Of a stretch of DNA of 64,000 nucleotides, positions 19,596 through 30,035 are shown one piece after another. The stretch covers positions 2,542,001 to 2,606,000 of the forward strand of contig OX637363.1 of the NCBI GenBank assembly GCA_951799405.1, read 5' to 3'. The stretch comes from Agapetus fuscipes. Lineage: Eukaryota > Arthropoda > Insecta > Trichoptera > Glossosomatidae. Numbering within the stretch: the first letter of the stretch is position 1; every line of letters starts with the position of its first letter. The notes below the pieces were generated by a model. The model made no database searches and was not told where the DNA came from. It worked only from the letters and a program-made list of their open reading frames with translations. A program made the position numbers and the translations under genes.

Positions 19596-22500
19596 GTAAG
19601 TTTATATACTTTTTTTTTACATGTATACAATAAAACATAAACATATATTTTATTTTTATTTGAATGGTAGATTTAAATACGGCACAAAGTACAAAGATTA
19701 TTTTTTTAAGTATGAAAACTATTTTATTTACCAAGAGAAAATAGCTTGCATATTATATTATAATTATATTTGACCGGTCCGTAGTCCAGTGGCAACACTT
19801 CGGACTTGTAAATGGAAGGTTGTGGGTTCGAATTCCGGCGAAGCACAAAATATATACAATTTATATTTTCAAATACGCCCTTCGCTGAGTTCAAAATTTC
19901 ATTAAACTTTTACTAAAGACCGGTCTTACAGCAACTGGGTCTTGTTTGAGAATTGGCACTTTGTAGCGACGACTATCAAGCTCATAAACACCTTTGCGGC
20001 ACTACAACAAGTATCATAGACCCCTAGAGTCTCTGAAATCTAGGGAGTCTCCCGCACAGGATTTTTTCAAAGCAAAAATTAAAGCCCGAATTCCCTGGCA
20101 TTTCTTTTCATATACTTATTAAATACTATTTTACGCACAATTTGGGAAATTAAGAATGATTCTAGTCCGGTCGATAGCTCGGTTCGTAGAGTGCTTGCAT
20201 TCCATGCCGTGAGCTCGAGTTCGAACCCCACCGAGGGTGTCGAAGAAATGATTTCCCGTTTCGCTGTTTATTTCAAACCCCAAAATAGAATAACGGCAAG
20301 GTTTACTCAGCCTTCACAAGAAATGAGTACCAGCCCCCTCGGGAGCTGGGAAGCCCCCACTTCAACTGAAGTGGTCGGGGAAAGGCCGGCCCCCTTACCC
20401 GTAAAAATAAATAGGTTCAACTCGCCACATACCATCCCTTCGGGGATAACGCGGCAAGAAGTTACACTATATGTGTAGCTTAGTTCCGTTTATACTAAAT
20501 ACCACGAACGGTAAAACGATATTTTCTATCAAAATATTGATGGCGTAGGTGAGGGCGTCTTGTGAGCTACAAATAATCACAACACAACAACAAGAAGAAA
20601 ACATCAAAAGTTAACAAAAATCCACCCTATTGAAACGTAGAGCGGTCTTCACTTCTAGATAAAAATGATTCCACATGTCCAAATGGGGTAGTGAAATACA
20701 CCGGATCTAATCTAATCTAAGTTGCAAAGATAATTAACATTGGGGATTCACATTATTTGCATTTTCACAAGCAAACACGTATAATTTCCAGTTTGTGCAT
20801 GCCGCATGTGATCCTACAACATAAAAACTCAAATCTCAAATGAACATACTCCCTACAACTCTTGCCGACCTTCCCTGAAACATAGGTGACATTGGCCAAG
20901 TGAACTATTTTCTACAGCATTGGTGGTCAGCCACATACCAACCTATAAGTCAAGGAACATACACAAGAAATTAAATTTTAGAAATAAACAAATTATCACA
21001 TCACATCAAAAACAGAAAACTAATTTTAATTTTAAAAACCCTAGCCGCCAACATCACAGATTAACCGCCATTTCTTTCTGTCCTTACACACTTCTTTTAT
21101 TTCCTCCAGAGTCATAACCTTCTTCATACAGGCTCTCCTTTTATTATGACTTTGGACAACACAAACACAAGACAAACAATTAATATAGAATACAAAATTC
21201 TAATTTAAAAAACCCTATGACTAGCCACCAAAATTACATATCAACCGCCATTTCTTTATGTCTTTACATACATACTTCTTTCATTTCATCCAGAGTCATA
21301 ACCTTCTTCATACAAGCTCTCCTTTTATTACTTGAAGTTGTATAAAGTGAAACATTGACCTGTGTTTATTGTAGAGGTTTGGCCTTAAATTTGTGTAGGT
21401 ACTGATTTTCTGCGCACTTTTTAAAAATTAAAATTTAATCATTTTTCAGATTTTCTTCATACTCCTACAAGACACAAAGGGAATTGACTACATCCCACCA
21501 AAACATTACCAAGAGGATGCATTTCTAAACGAATCAAATAGTTTGCCAAATTATAGCAAGGAAAATAACATCAAAGAAAGCGAAAATTATTTTCAAAGGA
21601 AAAACACAGATGGCGTTAATTCACAATCGAATACAAAACTTCAAGATTTTATTGAAGAAAAGTTCCAAGATGATTCCCTACCTGCAGTTGTTAACAATTT
21701 AGGAATGTCAAAACCAGATAAACAATTAAAACGGGATACTTTTGTTAATATGAAAAAATCTCAACGTTCAAGCTTCGACAAGGATGATTTGAAAATATTT
21801 CAGAATTCACAAAATGGCTTCAATTATCCTCAGTTGATGGAATACCAGAATGCAGCGAGATTGAGAAATATTGAAGAACTTGTGAGAAGTATGAGAGGTA
21901 AAAAGATTAGTTATAAAATACCCAGAACCCCACGAAGAGTCAAAGTTTCTGGGCGATATGTTCATCCAAGGAAGAAATCTGGAAGTTTTGATGACGTAGA
22001 TTCAGATGTTTATAGTAAAGAATTGAGAAATAAGAAGAACAGTGTGGATTTGACAAAGCCAATGGAGTTTACTAAGCCTTTTGGCAAAGTGACTATGAAG
22101 ACCAAAGATCCATTTGATATGTACAAACCTAAAAAACCAGGTGACATCAATTTACTTGCAGATAGATTATTTAGGTTTTCACCAAATATAGTAAGGAACG
22201 AAATAGCAAATGAAGAAGACATGATAAGCTACAGACCGAATTCAATAAATGAACTTCTCAGATGTCCTGGTACAAAATGCTATGGGAAAAAACCACAAGC
22301 AACATCAGTTTGTGAGAAAAATGAAGATTATAATACAAACGGCGACATCTATGATTCTGAGACCAAAGCTAAAAATGCAAAAGCTAGAGAAAACCCGAGA
22401 AACAAACCATTGAGTGTTATGTTGGATATTTACCCAATGGAGTATGAAGATGAAAATGCAATGGCTTTTCCTGAGCATTTGAAGGAGCCTATATATCCGA

Positions 22501-23252
22501 GAAAACAACCACAAAAGAATGTTTTCAATCCATATTTAAATAATCAAAATTTTATAAATAATATGCGACCTTATTATCCACAAATGTATCAAAATTACTA
22601 TCGTCCTGAATATTACAGCCCGTACAATTTTTACAATAGAAATTATATGAATAGAGACACCTACGAGCAGGATCAAAAATTAAAATCAAAAGTTATCAAT
22701 CAAGTGAGCAATGAAAATAATAATGTTCCAAGTCAAATGATGGTACATTTGAATTTGTATCCTAGGAGAAAAAATAAAAATTACAACTCTAAAAGTGTGA
22801 TTGAAGAAAGAAGTGATGTAAATATTTATACTCAAAATTTATATGAAAAAAAATCTACTCAACATTTTGAAGGTATTAATAAAGCAAAAGAAAATAATCA
22901 AGAACCTGTCAACTTGGATGAAATTCGCCAGGGTTTCAAGCATTTCAAACTACGGGGTCCTACATTAAAAAATGCACCAAAAATTAAGAATTTCAATGAC
23001 TTATCGAAAGAAGCCACACAGCTTATGAGTCTAGCAGGAAGTAGAGATAATTTTAGAAAAGGAAGCGGTAATAGTTTTTTGCTTGAAAAATCATTTCCAC
23101 TTAAAATTCAACCAGCCGAAAATAATTTGATTGGCTTGGCACGAATTGATAAAGCTGTGCAAAATATGGAGTTTTCCAGTGGTCCGCATTTGAGTTCAAT
23201 AAAAAATGAAACGAATATTAGTGATCTACTCACAGTACCATTATTGGATTAG
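19560..23252 (+). CDS. Two-exon gene: secreted basic Asn/Lys/Tyr-rich protein, unrecognised
   Basis: Exon 1 is 19,560-19,595 and exon 2 is 21,450-23,252, giving 612 residues. Exon 1 (M-D-F-K-K-I-Y-F-L-R-I-L) ends at a phase-0 donor, 'ttg|gtaag'. Exon 2 opens at 'atttttcag|att' in phase 0 with I-F-F-I-L-L-Q-D-T-K-G, so the two exons together form a signal peptide of about 22 residues; this fit is the reason for choosing exon 1. The mature part is hydrophilic, with several dibasic sites, a small cysteine cluster C-P-G-T-K-C...C at about 284-300, and a Y/N/P-rich stretch at about 381-411. Two related motifs, V-M-L-D-I-Y-P (about 335) and M-V-H-L-N-L-Y-P (about 443), may be a repeated unit. No domain is recognised and I assign no function; an extracellular location is inferred. 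The open frame is intact. A hAT-like MITE sits at its stop codon, displacing the original 3'UTR by about 520 bp. Confidence 0.8.
19771..20069 (+). mobile_element. SINE S1, full length (tail variant 1)
   Basis: Head 'tgaccggtccgtagtccag', B box 'ggttcgaattcc', body, and tail 'cccgcacaggatttttt'. It lies in intron 1 of the 612-residue gene and lacks the internal 'tcaccaaaggtccatccagcc' block (about 20 bp). Confidence 0.85.
20164..20489 (+). mobile_element. SINE S2, full length
   Basis: tRNA-like head at 20,166 with A box mutated ('tagctcggttcgtagag'), B box 'gttcgaacccc', and end 'tgtgtagcttagttccg'. It is in intron 1 of the 612-residue gene. Confidence 0.85.
20704..21335 (-). mobile_element. 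LINE N1a 3' end followed by a second partial copy
   Basis: R1 20,704-20,960, 3'UTR 20,961-21,040 and a C-terminal coding remnant to about 21,150. A second, shorter copy of the 3'UTR-coding boundary follows at about 21,215-21,335 ('gccaccaaaattacatatcaacc'). It ends about 115 bp before exon 2 of the host gene. Confidence 0.75.
21450..23252 (+). CDS. Exon 2 of the 612-residue secreted protein
   Basis: 601 codons including the TAG stop at 23,250-23,252; open throughout. The acceptor is 'atttttcag'. Confidence 0.85.
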   Translation: MFFILLQDTKGIDYIPPKHYQEDAFLNESNSLPNYSKENNIKESENYFQRKNTDGVNSQSNTKLQDFIEEKFQDDSLPAVVNNLGMSKPDKQLKRDTFVNMKKSQRSSFDKDDLKIFQNSQNGFNYPQLMEYQNAARLRNIEELVRSMRGKKISYKIPRTPRRVKVSGRYVHPRKKSGSFDDVDSDVYSKELRNKKNSVDLTKPMEFTKPFGKVTMKTKDPFDMYKPKKPGDINLLADRLFRFSPNIVRNEIANEEDMISYRPNSINELLRCPGTKCYGKKPQATSVCEKNEDYNTNGDIYDSETKAKNAKARENPRNKPLSVMLDIYPMEYEDENAMAFPEHLKEPIYPRKQPQKNVFNPYLNNQNFINNMRPYYPQMYQNYYRPEYYSPYNFYNRNYMNRDTYEQDQKLKSKVINQVSNENNNVPSQMMVHLNLYPRRKNKNYNSKSVIEERSDVNIYTQNLYEKKSTQHFEGINKAKENNQEPVNLDEIRQGFKHFKLRGPTLKNAPKIKNFNDLSKEATQLMSLAGSRDNFRKGSGNSFLLEKSFPLKIQPAENNLIGLARIDKAVQNMEFSSGPHLSSIKNETNISDLLTVPLLD

Positions 23253-23254
23253 AC

Positions 23255-23773
23255 CAGGCTCGGATTAACCCCTCTAGAGGCCCTGGTGCGAAGAAAAGCC
23301 CGCGGCCCCTTATAATTCCCATCACTAAAATTCCCTCCCCGCCTTTTTTGTTTGAATTTTTGGGGCCCCCATTCAAGCCCTTTTATTCATATATTCTATT
23401 TAAGTGTCTTTGTCTTTAGAAAACGTGTTTTTTTTTAGTCAAAAATGATCACAATCATTTTTAAAAATAATACAAGTTTTTGGGCATTTCTAAACAAAAT
23501 AGTTCACTTTGCCAATGTCACCCCTGTTTCAGGGAAGGACGGCAAGAGTTGCAAGGTGTATGTCCATTTGAGATTTGGTTTTTATGTTGTAGGTTCACAT
23601 GAGGCATGTGCAAGCGCGAACTTGTACGTGTGTGGTTGTGGGAACGCATGTAATGTGAATCTCCAATGTAACATATCTTTGCAACTTAGATTAGATTAGA
23701 TTAGATTGGGAGCCCCTTGAGCGCGGGGCCCGGGTTCGGTTCCACCACTCGAATCGCCCTTAATTCGGACCTG
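23255..23773. mobile_element. H1: hAT-like MITE at the stop codon, containing R1
   Basis: Ends 'caggctcggattaa' and 'ttaattcggacctg' are imperfect inverted repeats. The flanking 8-bp direct repeats are gattagac (23,247-23,254) and gattagat (23,774-23,781), as expected for hAT transposition. The left copy of the target contains the TAG stop of the upstream gene. A 5'-truncated R1 (23,500-23,709) is nested inside. No transposase is encoded. Confidence 0.82.
23500..23709 (+). repeat. R1, 5'-truncated, nested in H1
   Basis: It starts inside the unit at 'tagttcactttgcc' and ends with about three TTAGA tail units. Confidence 0.85.
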
Positions 23774-23917
23774 GATTAGATATCTGAGCTTGAGACAGAA
23801 ATATTTTTGGCACTAACTCGTAAAAATATAGCACGTCTCGATAAAGCTTTATTGAAAACCAACATCAATCGCCACTTCCTTGCAGCGCCCAACGACAGAA
23901 GCAACAATTCAAGCAAC

Positions 23918-24003
23918 ACCTTTGCGGCACTCTTCAGGGTGACATAGACCCCTAAGCCTTTCAAGAAGTGAGAAGCCTCCCGCACAGGATCCCTAACAAA
24001 ACC
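23918..24003 (+). mobile_element. Diverged S1 tail fragment
   Basis: 'acacctttgcggcac' to 'tcccgcacaggatcc' matches the S1 tail variant 1 with several substitutions. Confidence 0.5.
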
Positions 24004-24083
24004 TTCAGAATTAAAAAAAAAAAAAGGTGTGCACATAATAAAATAAAATAAGTTGTCCATGTAAAATGTCATAATAGTTATTT

Positions 24084-24207
24084 ATGCCACTGCCAAGTAA
24101 TGATAGTCTTTTTAACACGAGTGCTAGTTTGTGCCATGAGGCGCAGCCGAATGGCACAATAGAAAGCACGAGTGTTACAAAGACTAATTACGTGTAGTGG
24201 CATACAA
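24084..24207. mobile_element. Foldback MITE
   Basis: 'tatgccactgcc' at the left and 'gtagtggcata' at the right are inverted. Further inside, 'agtctttttaacacgagtgct' pairs with 'gcacgagtgttacaaagact', and 'gtgccat' with 'atggcac'. A LINE N1a fragment starts about 20 bp after its right end. Confidence 0.7.
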
Positions 24208-24226
24208 TACTTTTTCTACGACCATG

Positions 24227-25521
24227 ATTGTGTGATTAGCCCATGGCTATTTAACATAGTCATGGACAAGTGTGTTCGAGATGCTAGACTTGATGATTGT
24301 GGATTAATGATAGGAGAGAGCAAAGTAAGCGTTCTACTGTATGCGGATGATGCAGTCCTTGTATCTGATTCAGCAGTGGAATTGCAAATGATGCTCTCTA
24401 GATTGAACGAAGCTTTGAAAGGTAATAATTTGAAGTTGAATGCAAGAAAGACGAAAGTTTTGATTTTTGAAAGAGATGATGAAAATATGAATTATGAATT
24501 TAAAATTAATGGAATGAATGTTGATGTTGTAAATGAGTTTGTATATTTGGGATGTAAGTTTGAAAAAGATGGAAAAATGGCCGGTGAATTTGAAAGAAGA
24601 ATAATGAAAGGCAGGTGTGTACTGGGTGCGACCGCTTGCATCGCCAGGAACCAAAATCTCTCAAAAAATGTTAGATTGGCGGTGCACGGTGGTATACTAG
24701 TGCCAACCTTGATGTATGGAAGTGAAGCCTGGACGGTGAGTGAAAGGGAAATTAGTAAAGTCCATACAGTAGAAATGGACTATCTAAGAAGTATGATTGG
24801 GAAAAAACGAAGTGACAGGGTGAGGAATGATTTTGTAAGAGAAGAATGTGGTGTAAGGGAAAGTGTGAAAGTGAAGATTAAAAGAAGTATGTTAAGATGG
24901 TTCGGGCACTTGGAGAGAATGAGTGATGAAAGATTGACGAAGAAAGTATATGTTGCTAGAATAGATGGATGTCGTGGTAGAGGAAGACCGAGAAAAGTAT
25001 GGAAGGATCAAATCTCTGAAATAGCGAATGAATGGGATATCCAGAGTCATAATAAAAGGAGGACTTGTATGAAAAAGGTTATGACTCTGGATGAAATGAA
25101 AGAAGTATGCAAGGACAGGAAGAAGTGGCGGCTAATCTGCAATGTTGATTTCTAATGTTGGTGTATTCATTTGCTACATTTTTTTGCATAGGAAATTTTT
25201 GACTTTTTTTGTATAGATTTCTTTGTAAGGTTTTGTTCTTTTTTATATTTAAATGTAATTTATTATTCATATTCCTTGACTTATAGGTTGGTATGAGGCT
25301 GACCACCCATACTGTAAAAAATGGTTCACTTTGCCAATGTCACCCCTGTTTCAGGGAAGGTCGGCAAAAGTTGTGGGGCTTATGTTCATTTGAGGTTTGG
25401 ATTTTATTTGTAAGTACACATTCAGCATTTTGTAAGCGCGAACTACACTTGTTGGTTTATGGGCATACATCTGAGAGCTTTAAATGAATATATCTTTGCA
25501 ACTTAGATTATAGATTATAGA
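24227..25521 (+). mobile_element. Longest LINE N1a copy: RT C-terminal half, 3'UTR and R1 tail
   Basis: The open frame runs to the stop at 25,153-25,155 (about 309 codons of LINE origin). It begins within the RT at C-V-I-S-P-W-L-F-N-I and keeps the catalytic Y-A-D-D box (about 24,340). Conserved C-terminal blocks W-F-G-H-L-E-R-M and G-R-G-R-P-R-K follow. The 3'UTR is 25,156-25,270 and R1 25,271-25,521. It is 5'-truncated with no endonuclease domain, so it cannot move by itself. RTE/Jockey-type affinity is from motif memory. Confidence 0.85.
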
Positions 25522-25633
25522 TGAGAGAATTAACAAAATAGTGAATAATAGTCATTATAATGTACTCGTCCATTTGAAGTAATTAAAACCTTACCTTTGT
25601 CAAAACGTGTGATTTATCATTCCCTTCGATTAT

Positions 25634-25861
25634 CTAATCTAACCTAAGTTGTAAAAATAAATTGTATTTAGGTTTCATATTGAATTCATGCCCACAAGCC
25701 GACACATATGTATAAGGTCGCGCTTTTACATCCTGCATATAAGCTTAAACATTCAAACCCAAAACTCAAATAAACATATGCCCTGCAGTTGTATTGGCAG
25801 GTGAACCAAATTTGTACAGCATAGGTGATCAACCTCATACTCACCTATTAACCAAGTAACT
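25634..25861 (-). repeat. R1, old diverged copy
   Basis: Tail 'tctaatctaacctaagttg' is followed by a shortened body ('gcataggtgatcaacctcatac'). Confidence 0.65.
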
Positions 25862-26051
25862 TTTTGAGTTTGTTTATTTTTTGCGGTGAAATTTTTTGTA
25901 TTGTTTTCCTTTCAAGCCTTTTACTTTCCATTGAAAAAAGGAAAGCTTTATTTGGAGCAATCCGATAAATAAATTCGATAAATTTTAGCACTATTAACAA
26001 TTTTTATTTGACTCTACACATAAAATATACTTATTTCTTTTCATCTGAACA

Positions 26052-26168
26052 GGGCTGAAAGTCTCATCACCACGGTAATTCCTACCTACCGAATATCACT
26101 AATATTGTATGAAGCCTAATCAGCTGATCGCTTGCGGCCATCTTGGATTGACAGGTCTTCATACCCCC
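26052..26168 (-). mobile_element. P1 MITE core fragment
   Basis: 'ctgaaagtctcatcaccacgg' to 'ggattgacaggtcttcatac' is the reverse of the P1 core. Both termini are missing. Confidence 0.65.
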
Positions 26169-27180
26169 ATACAAGGTTGACATTTGAAATTAAAAAATGG
26201 TTCCAATTCTGACAATGCGCATGCGCACATGTTCATTTTAACACGGTTACCGGTTGCATAATGTAACATTATGCAACGGGTGTAGAAATGTATGGCATTG
26301 TGATTGCGTTAGCCGTTTTGTAATTAGTAAATTACCAAATGGGAGTAGAAAAAAACATTTTATAAGTTCAAAATTACTTACATTATTTTGGAACCGCCCC
26401 TGGAACACACCATATACTTTACACGAGTATTAAATAGTAATTTACATGTGCTGGCAAAAGCTCCCGGCTGCTGCTCCTATCTTGGCTTACACATGGCACT
26501 TTATTTTATTTCAAGTAATCTATTGAACATATTTTTAAACACACTTAATTCCCATCACTTTGATTAAAGATATAAAATATTTTATAGCCCTTCGTGTTAC
26601 TTTTATAGAAAAATATTATTATCGCATTTTTTGCAGGCTTTCTCATGATTGTGCTCAGTTGAATGAAGAAAACGTTCAGGAAAATTATTTTATTAAGTAA
26701 AAAAGCGCCGTACATATCATAAGTTTACTTCATAATTTTTTATTGAATTTGATTACACATTTAAGTACACTTTTTGACTTTCTATCACTTTTCAACATTT
26801 CAAAAAACGTATTGAAAAAAATATATATTTACCCGCGAACTTTAAATTTACGAAATCGAGCGCGACAACACTGCTCACTGCTTGACACACCGCCACAGAC
26901 TGCTGCTAAAGCTAATGAGATTCTATTTAAGTACTTTCCTTTGCTCAGCGACTTTCTCTCACTGTGATTGGTTGGGGGCGTGTCTTAACGAGGGCGGGAG
27001 AGTTTTAATTTGTCATTCCTGCACCACAGAAGGCTCGCATCCTTATTTCAATCTGATTAAAGAGATCAACAGCTGATATCGTTCCACTAAAGAACCAAAG
27101 TCAGTTGTTTGATAAAAGTAACAGATTTATTTTCCGTGTCACCGAACTCAAACTACAAATCATCACAGTAATACGAACCT
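26169..27180. other. About 1 kb with no recognised element
   Basis: Mostly unique-looking sequence. It has a palindromic 'tgcataatgtaacattatgca' near 26,255 and a GC-richer part at 26,880-27,030. No supported gene, although a host upstream region cannot be excluded. Confidence 0.35.
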
Positions 27181-27719
27181 TTCAAAGCTACACATATAGT
27201 GTAACTTCTGTAATGTAACTAACTGTAATGTAGCGAGTCTAACCAATTTATTTTCACAGGTTAGGGGGCCGGGGCTTACGCCTACCACTTCAGTTGAAGT
27301 GGGTGTTTCCCAGCTCCCGGGAGGGCAGGCTCTCATTTATTGTGAAGGCTGAGTAAACCTTGCAGGTATTTTATTTTGGGTTTGAAATAAACACCCAGAT
27401 AGCATTTTAAACTTGTATCTGACTTGCAACAAGTTTGATGTGTCAAAAGTGAAGGCTTGCTGCAAGTTCACCATGGCAAGTATATACACTTGTGGCAAGT
27501 TTTAATCAAACTTTCTAGTTTCCCAGCAACAAGCTTGCAGAAACTTTGTCATAACAAAGTTCCCGTAAGGTTGTCATGACAAACTTGCAAAATGTTTGCT
27601 TCTGCAAATTATATACATTTTTTGATATTATTATAATATTTAAAAAAACAAAATTAGAATAAAAAGATGAAATATTTTTATTTTATTTCATTTACAGTTT
27701 GCTTATATTAGTAACAAAG

Positions 27720-27900
27720 TTTTATAATAGTCACATCATCATCATCACTGGCACGACCTCCCTCAGCAACCGCTGCCAGCGCTGTCTATCCAACGTCTTC
27801 CTCCTCCAGTCCCACATTCCCACTGCACGGCTATCCGCCACCACTCCATCCAGCCATCTTGAACGTGGTCTTCTCACTGTCCGCCGTCCGATTGTGATGA
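27720..27900 (-). mobile_element. LINE N5 3' fragment
   Basis: The minus frame reads R-R-P-R-S-R-W-L-D-G-V-V, then W-D-W-R-R-K-T-L-D-R-Q-R-W, a LINE polyprotein C-terminus pattern, and ends in an (ATG)n tail at 27,725-27,738. Confidence 0.6.
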
Positions 27901-28543
27901 ATATAAATTGGGCTGCTGAACCATATTTTCAATTATTGCGTCATCTACAAATAATTGAAAATATTCCAGTGACGTTAAAATTTTAATGGATTGTAAAAAA
28001 CTGGCAGTACACGTTGTGTCGGGGATATCCAAGTCACGGTGTCGCCAGCGTACTTCTGTCCACAACGAATGGGCCTGATGTTGTCCATCACTTTCCACCG
28101 CATTTGCTTCTTCCTCCTGGTCAACATCACTAGGTGCCTGAAAAGAAATAAATAGTTACGTTTATAATATCATCCACAAATAAAATAGAAATTGGAACCA
28201 TAGAAAACCTATTTTAGAGGACTTCAGTCAATGTCAATGCAGTACAATCTGTGATTAATTATAAAGATACGAGTTTAAAGGTACCGATTTATAGCTAATT
28301 TGTTGAGATATATTTTGAATAAAATGATGATTTTTTAATAGATAAATAAAAAAATAAAATACTAACGTTTATTTCAATGGGCATCCCAATTATCTGGCTC
28401 AACTCGTCTGCAGCCATCTCCTGGTCACCGTTTTCGATCCTTGGCTCCCACCAGGTTGTAATTTCGTCATCTTCATCTTCAAGTTCTACATCTGATGCAT
28501 TTCCATTCAAACACATATTAATCTCTCGAATAGAGTAAGGCAT
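27900..28543 (-). pseudogene. piggyBac-type transposase, N-terminal fragment, two exons
   Basis: Exon 1 is 28,543-28,367 (59 codons, start M-P-Y-S-I-R-E) with donor GT at 28,366. Exon 2 starts at 28,137 after 'ttcttttcag'. Both are in phase 0 and join without a frame break. Exon 1 is acidic (E-L-E-D-E-D-D-E). Exon 2 ends with S-L-E-Y-F-Q-L-F-V-D-D and N-L-Y-S, the opening of the piggyBac transposase domain (family pattern: F-F-x-D-D-x-x-x-x-I-V-x-x-T-N-x-Y). It is cut by the N5 LINE before any catalytic aspartate, so it is non-functional. It could instead be a fragment of a domesticated PGBD-type gene. Confidence 0.65.
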
Positions 28544-28734
28544 CTGAAAAAATAAAATAGTAAGGCTGTTAAAAATGACCTCAAAATCCTGTGTATGTTC
28601 AAACCATTGTTATTTTGTATACAAAAAAAAGTACTAAAAAACATAGAACTTGCTACAAATTATATACTGTTAAATAGTTTATGAACTAAGGAACACGCTA
28701 AAAATGATTTTTTTTCAATTTAATGTATAATTAG

Positions 28735-29108
28735 TGTGATGTTGGCGGCTGAGGTTTGTTAAAGTAAAATTGGTTTTATGATTTAGTTTTTATGTCCATG
28801 TATATATTGTGATTTATTGTTTTTAAAAAATGTAATTTGTCATGTATGTTCCTTGACTTATAGGTTGTTATGCGGCTGACCACCCATAATGTAAAAATTG
28901 GTTCACTTTGCCAATGTCACCTCTGTTTCAGGGAAGGACGGCAAGAGTTGCAAGGCTTATGTTCATTTGAGATTGGGTTTTTATATTGTAGGTCCACATG
29001 CGGCATGTGTTAGCGCGAAATTATACATATCTGCTTGTGGGAATGCATTTAATATAAAACTTAAGTGATATATATCTTTGCAGCTTAGATTAGATTAGAT
29101 TAGATTAC
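28735..29108 (+). mobile_element. N1a 3'UTR plus R1
   Basis: It begins 'gtgatgttggcggctgagg' (3'UTR) and continues through R1 from about 28,851 to the TTAGA tail at 29,108. It lies inside the piggyBac-like element. Confidence 0.8.
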
Positions 29109-29385
29109 CTTGAAAATTGACGATTTCGAGGGGAAGAATTGTCAGAGTTGAAACGCAAGCCGGCTTGACAGTTGACAGACGTTATGGCGGTTAAAATGCA
29201 CTATGCAGGCAGGAAACATAAAGAAAAAATATAATGCTGTGAGCACAACGTTGCAGCAATATTGCAACAAACTTATTTTGTCATATTTGACATGACAATA
29301 TAAATTTAAGTACAAATCAAACTTGCAGCAAACTGACCTGCTATCTGGGCACCGACACGGCCAATTCTTTATGACACCGCAAAAA

Positions 29386-29714
29386 AAAAACGCAACTAAG
29401 CTACATATATAGTGTAACTTCTTGCCGCGTTATCCCCGAAGGGGTCGCATGTGGCGAGTTGAACCTATTTATTTTTACAGGTAAAGGGGCCGGCCTTACG
29501 CCAACCGCTTCAGTGAAGTGGGGGGTTTCCCAGTTCCCGGGAGGGCTGGTACTCATTTCTTGTGAAGGCTGAGAAAACCTTGCCGGTATTTTATTTTGGG
29601 GTTTGAAATAAACACCGAAACGGGAAATCGTTTCTGACACCCTTGGTGGGATTCGGACCTGAGCTCTTCTGCATGGAATGCAAGCACTCTACCAACTGCG
29701 CTGTCGACCGGACA
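29386..29714 (-). mobile_element. SINE S2, full length
   Basis: Complete from 'acgcaactaagctacatatatag' to the tRNA-like head ('ctgtcgaccgga' at the right). It directly abuts the right remnant of the split S2. Confidence 0.85.
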
Positions 29715-29744
29715 ATCAATACGAAGATAAATTGATAAAATCAA

Positions 29745-29832
29745 GAACCCTCTACATGTTTGATCGTCACTATTCGGGCATATTTCTCAATCAAGACCCA
29801 TTCGCTATAAGGCTGGTCTTTGATAAAAGTAC
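29745..29832 (-). mobile_element. Diverged S1 body fragment
   Basis: 'aagacccattcgctataaggctgg' and 'ctttgataaaagta' match the S1 body in reverse; the head is missing. Confidence 0.45.
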
Positions 29833-29835
29833 AGC

Positions 29836-30035
29836 CAGGCCCGGATGAAGACAACCGGGGGCCCTGGTGCGGGGTAAGTCCTTAACCAAAGCTTCATCCT
29901 CACCTACCATAAAAACGAGTAAGTATAGGCAACGAGGGTAAGAAAAAATATAAGTTATTCAATAATATTTTTATAAAACGCCTTGGGGGCCCTTAGAACG
30001 CGGGGGCCCTGGTAGCCGCCCTAAATCCGGGCCTG
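29836..30035. mobile_element. H2: hAT-like MITE
   Basis: Ends 'caggcccggat' and 'atccgggcctg' are perfect inverted repeats, and inner 'gggggccctggt' blocks occur at both ends. The 8-bp flanks (agtacagc, actatgaa) do not match, so the target duplication is lost. It shares end sequence with H1. Confidence 0.7.

Larger units (their letters stand above)
27394..29349 (-). mobile_element. piggyBac-like remnant with 11-bp perfect inverted ends
   Basis: It starts CCCAGATAGCA and ends TGCTATCTGGG. Related sub-terminal sequence (variants of 'aaacttgcagcaa' and 'acttgcaacaagtttg') repeats near both ends. It carries an N-terminal transposase fragment (27,900-28,543), a LINE N5 fragment and an N1a/R1 insertion. 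The flanking duplication is ambiguous ('ca' or 'cacc') and is not TTAA, which argues against a standard piggyBac insertion. Confidence 0.65.
27184..29385 (-). mobile_element. SINE S2 split by a 2-kb DNA element
   Basis: S2 left part 27,184-27,393 (3' end and body) continues at 29,350 ('caccgacacggccaattctt'), matching the S2 phrase 'caccgaaacgggaaatcatt'. The intervening 1,956 bp is a separate element. Confidence 0.7.

Noticed and set aside
24172..24226. N-terminal extension of the 327-codon LINE frame
   Set aside because: These codons come from a foldback MITE read through by chance; LINE similarity starts at about 24,227.
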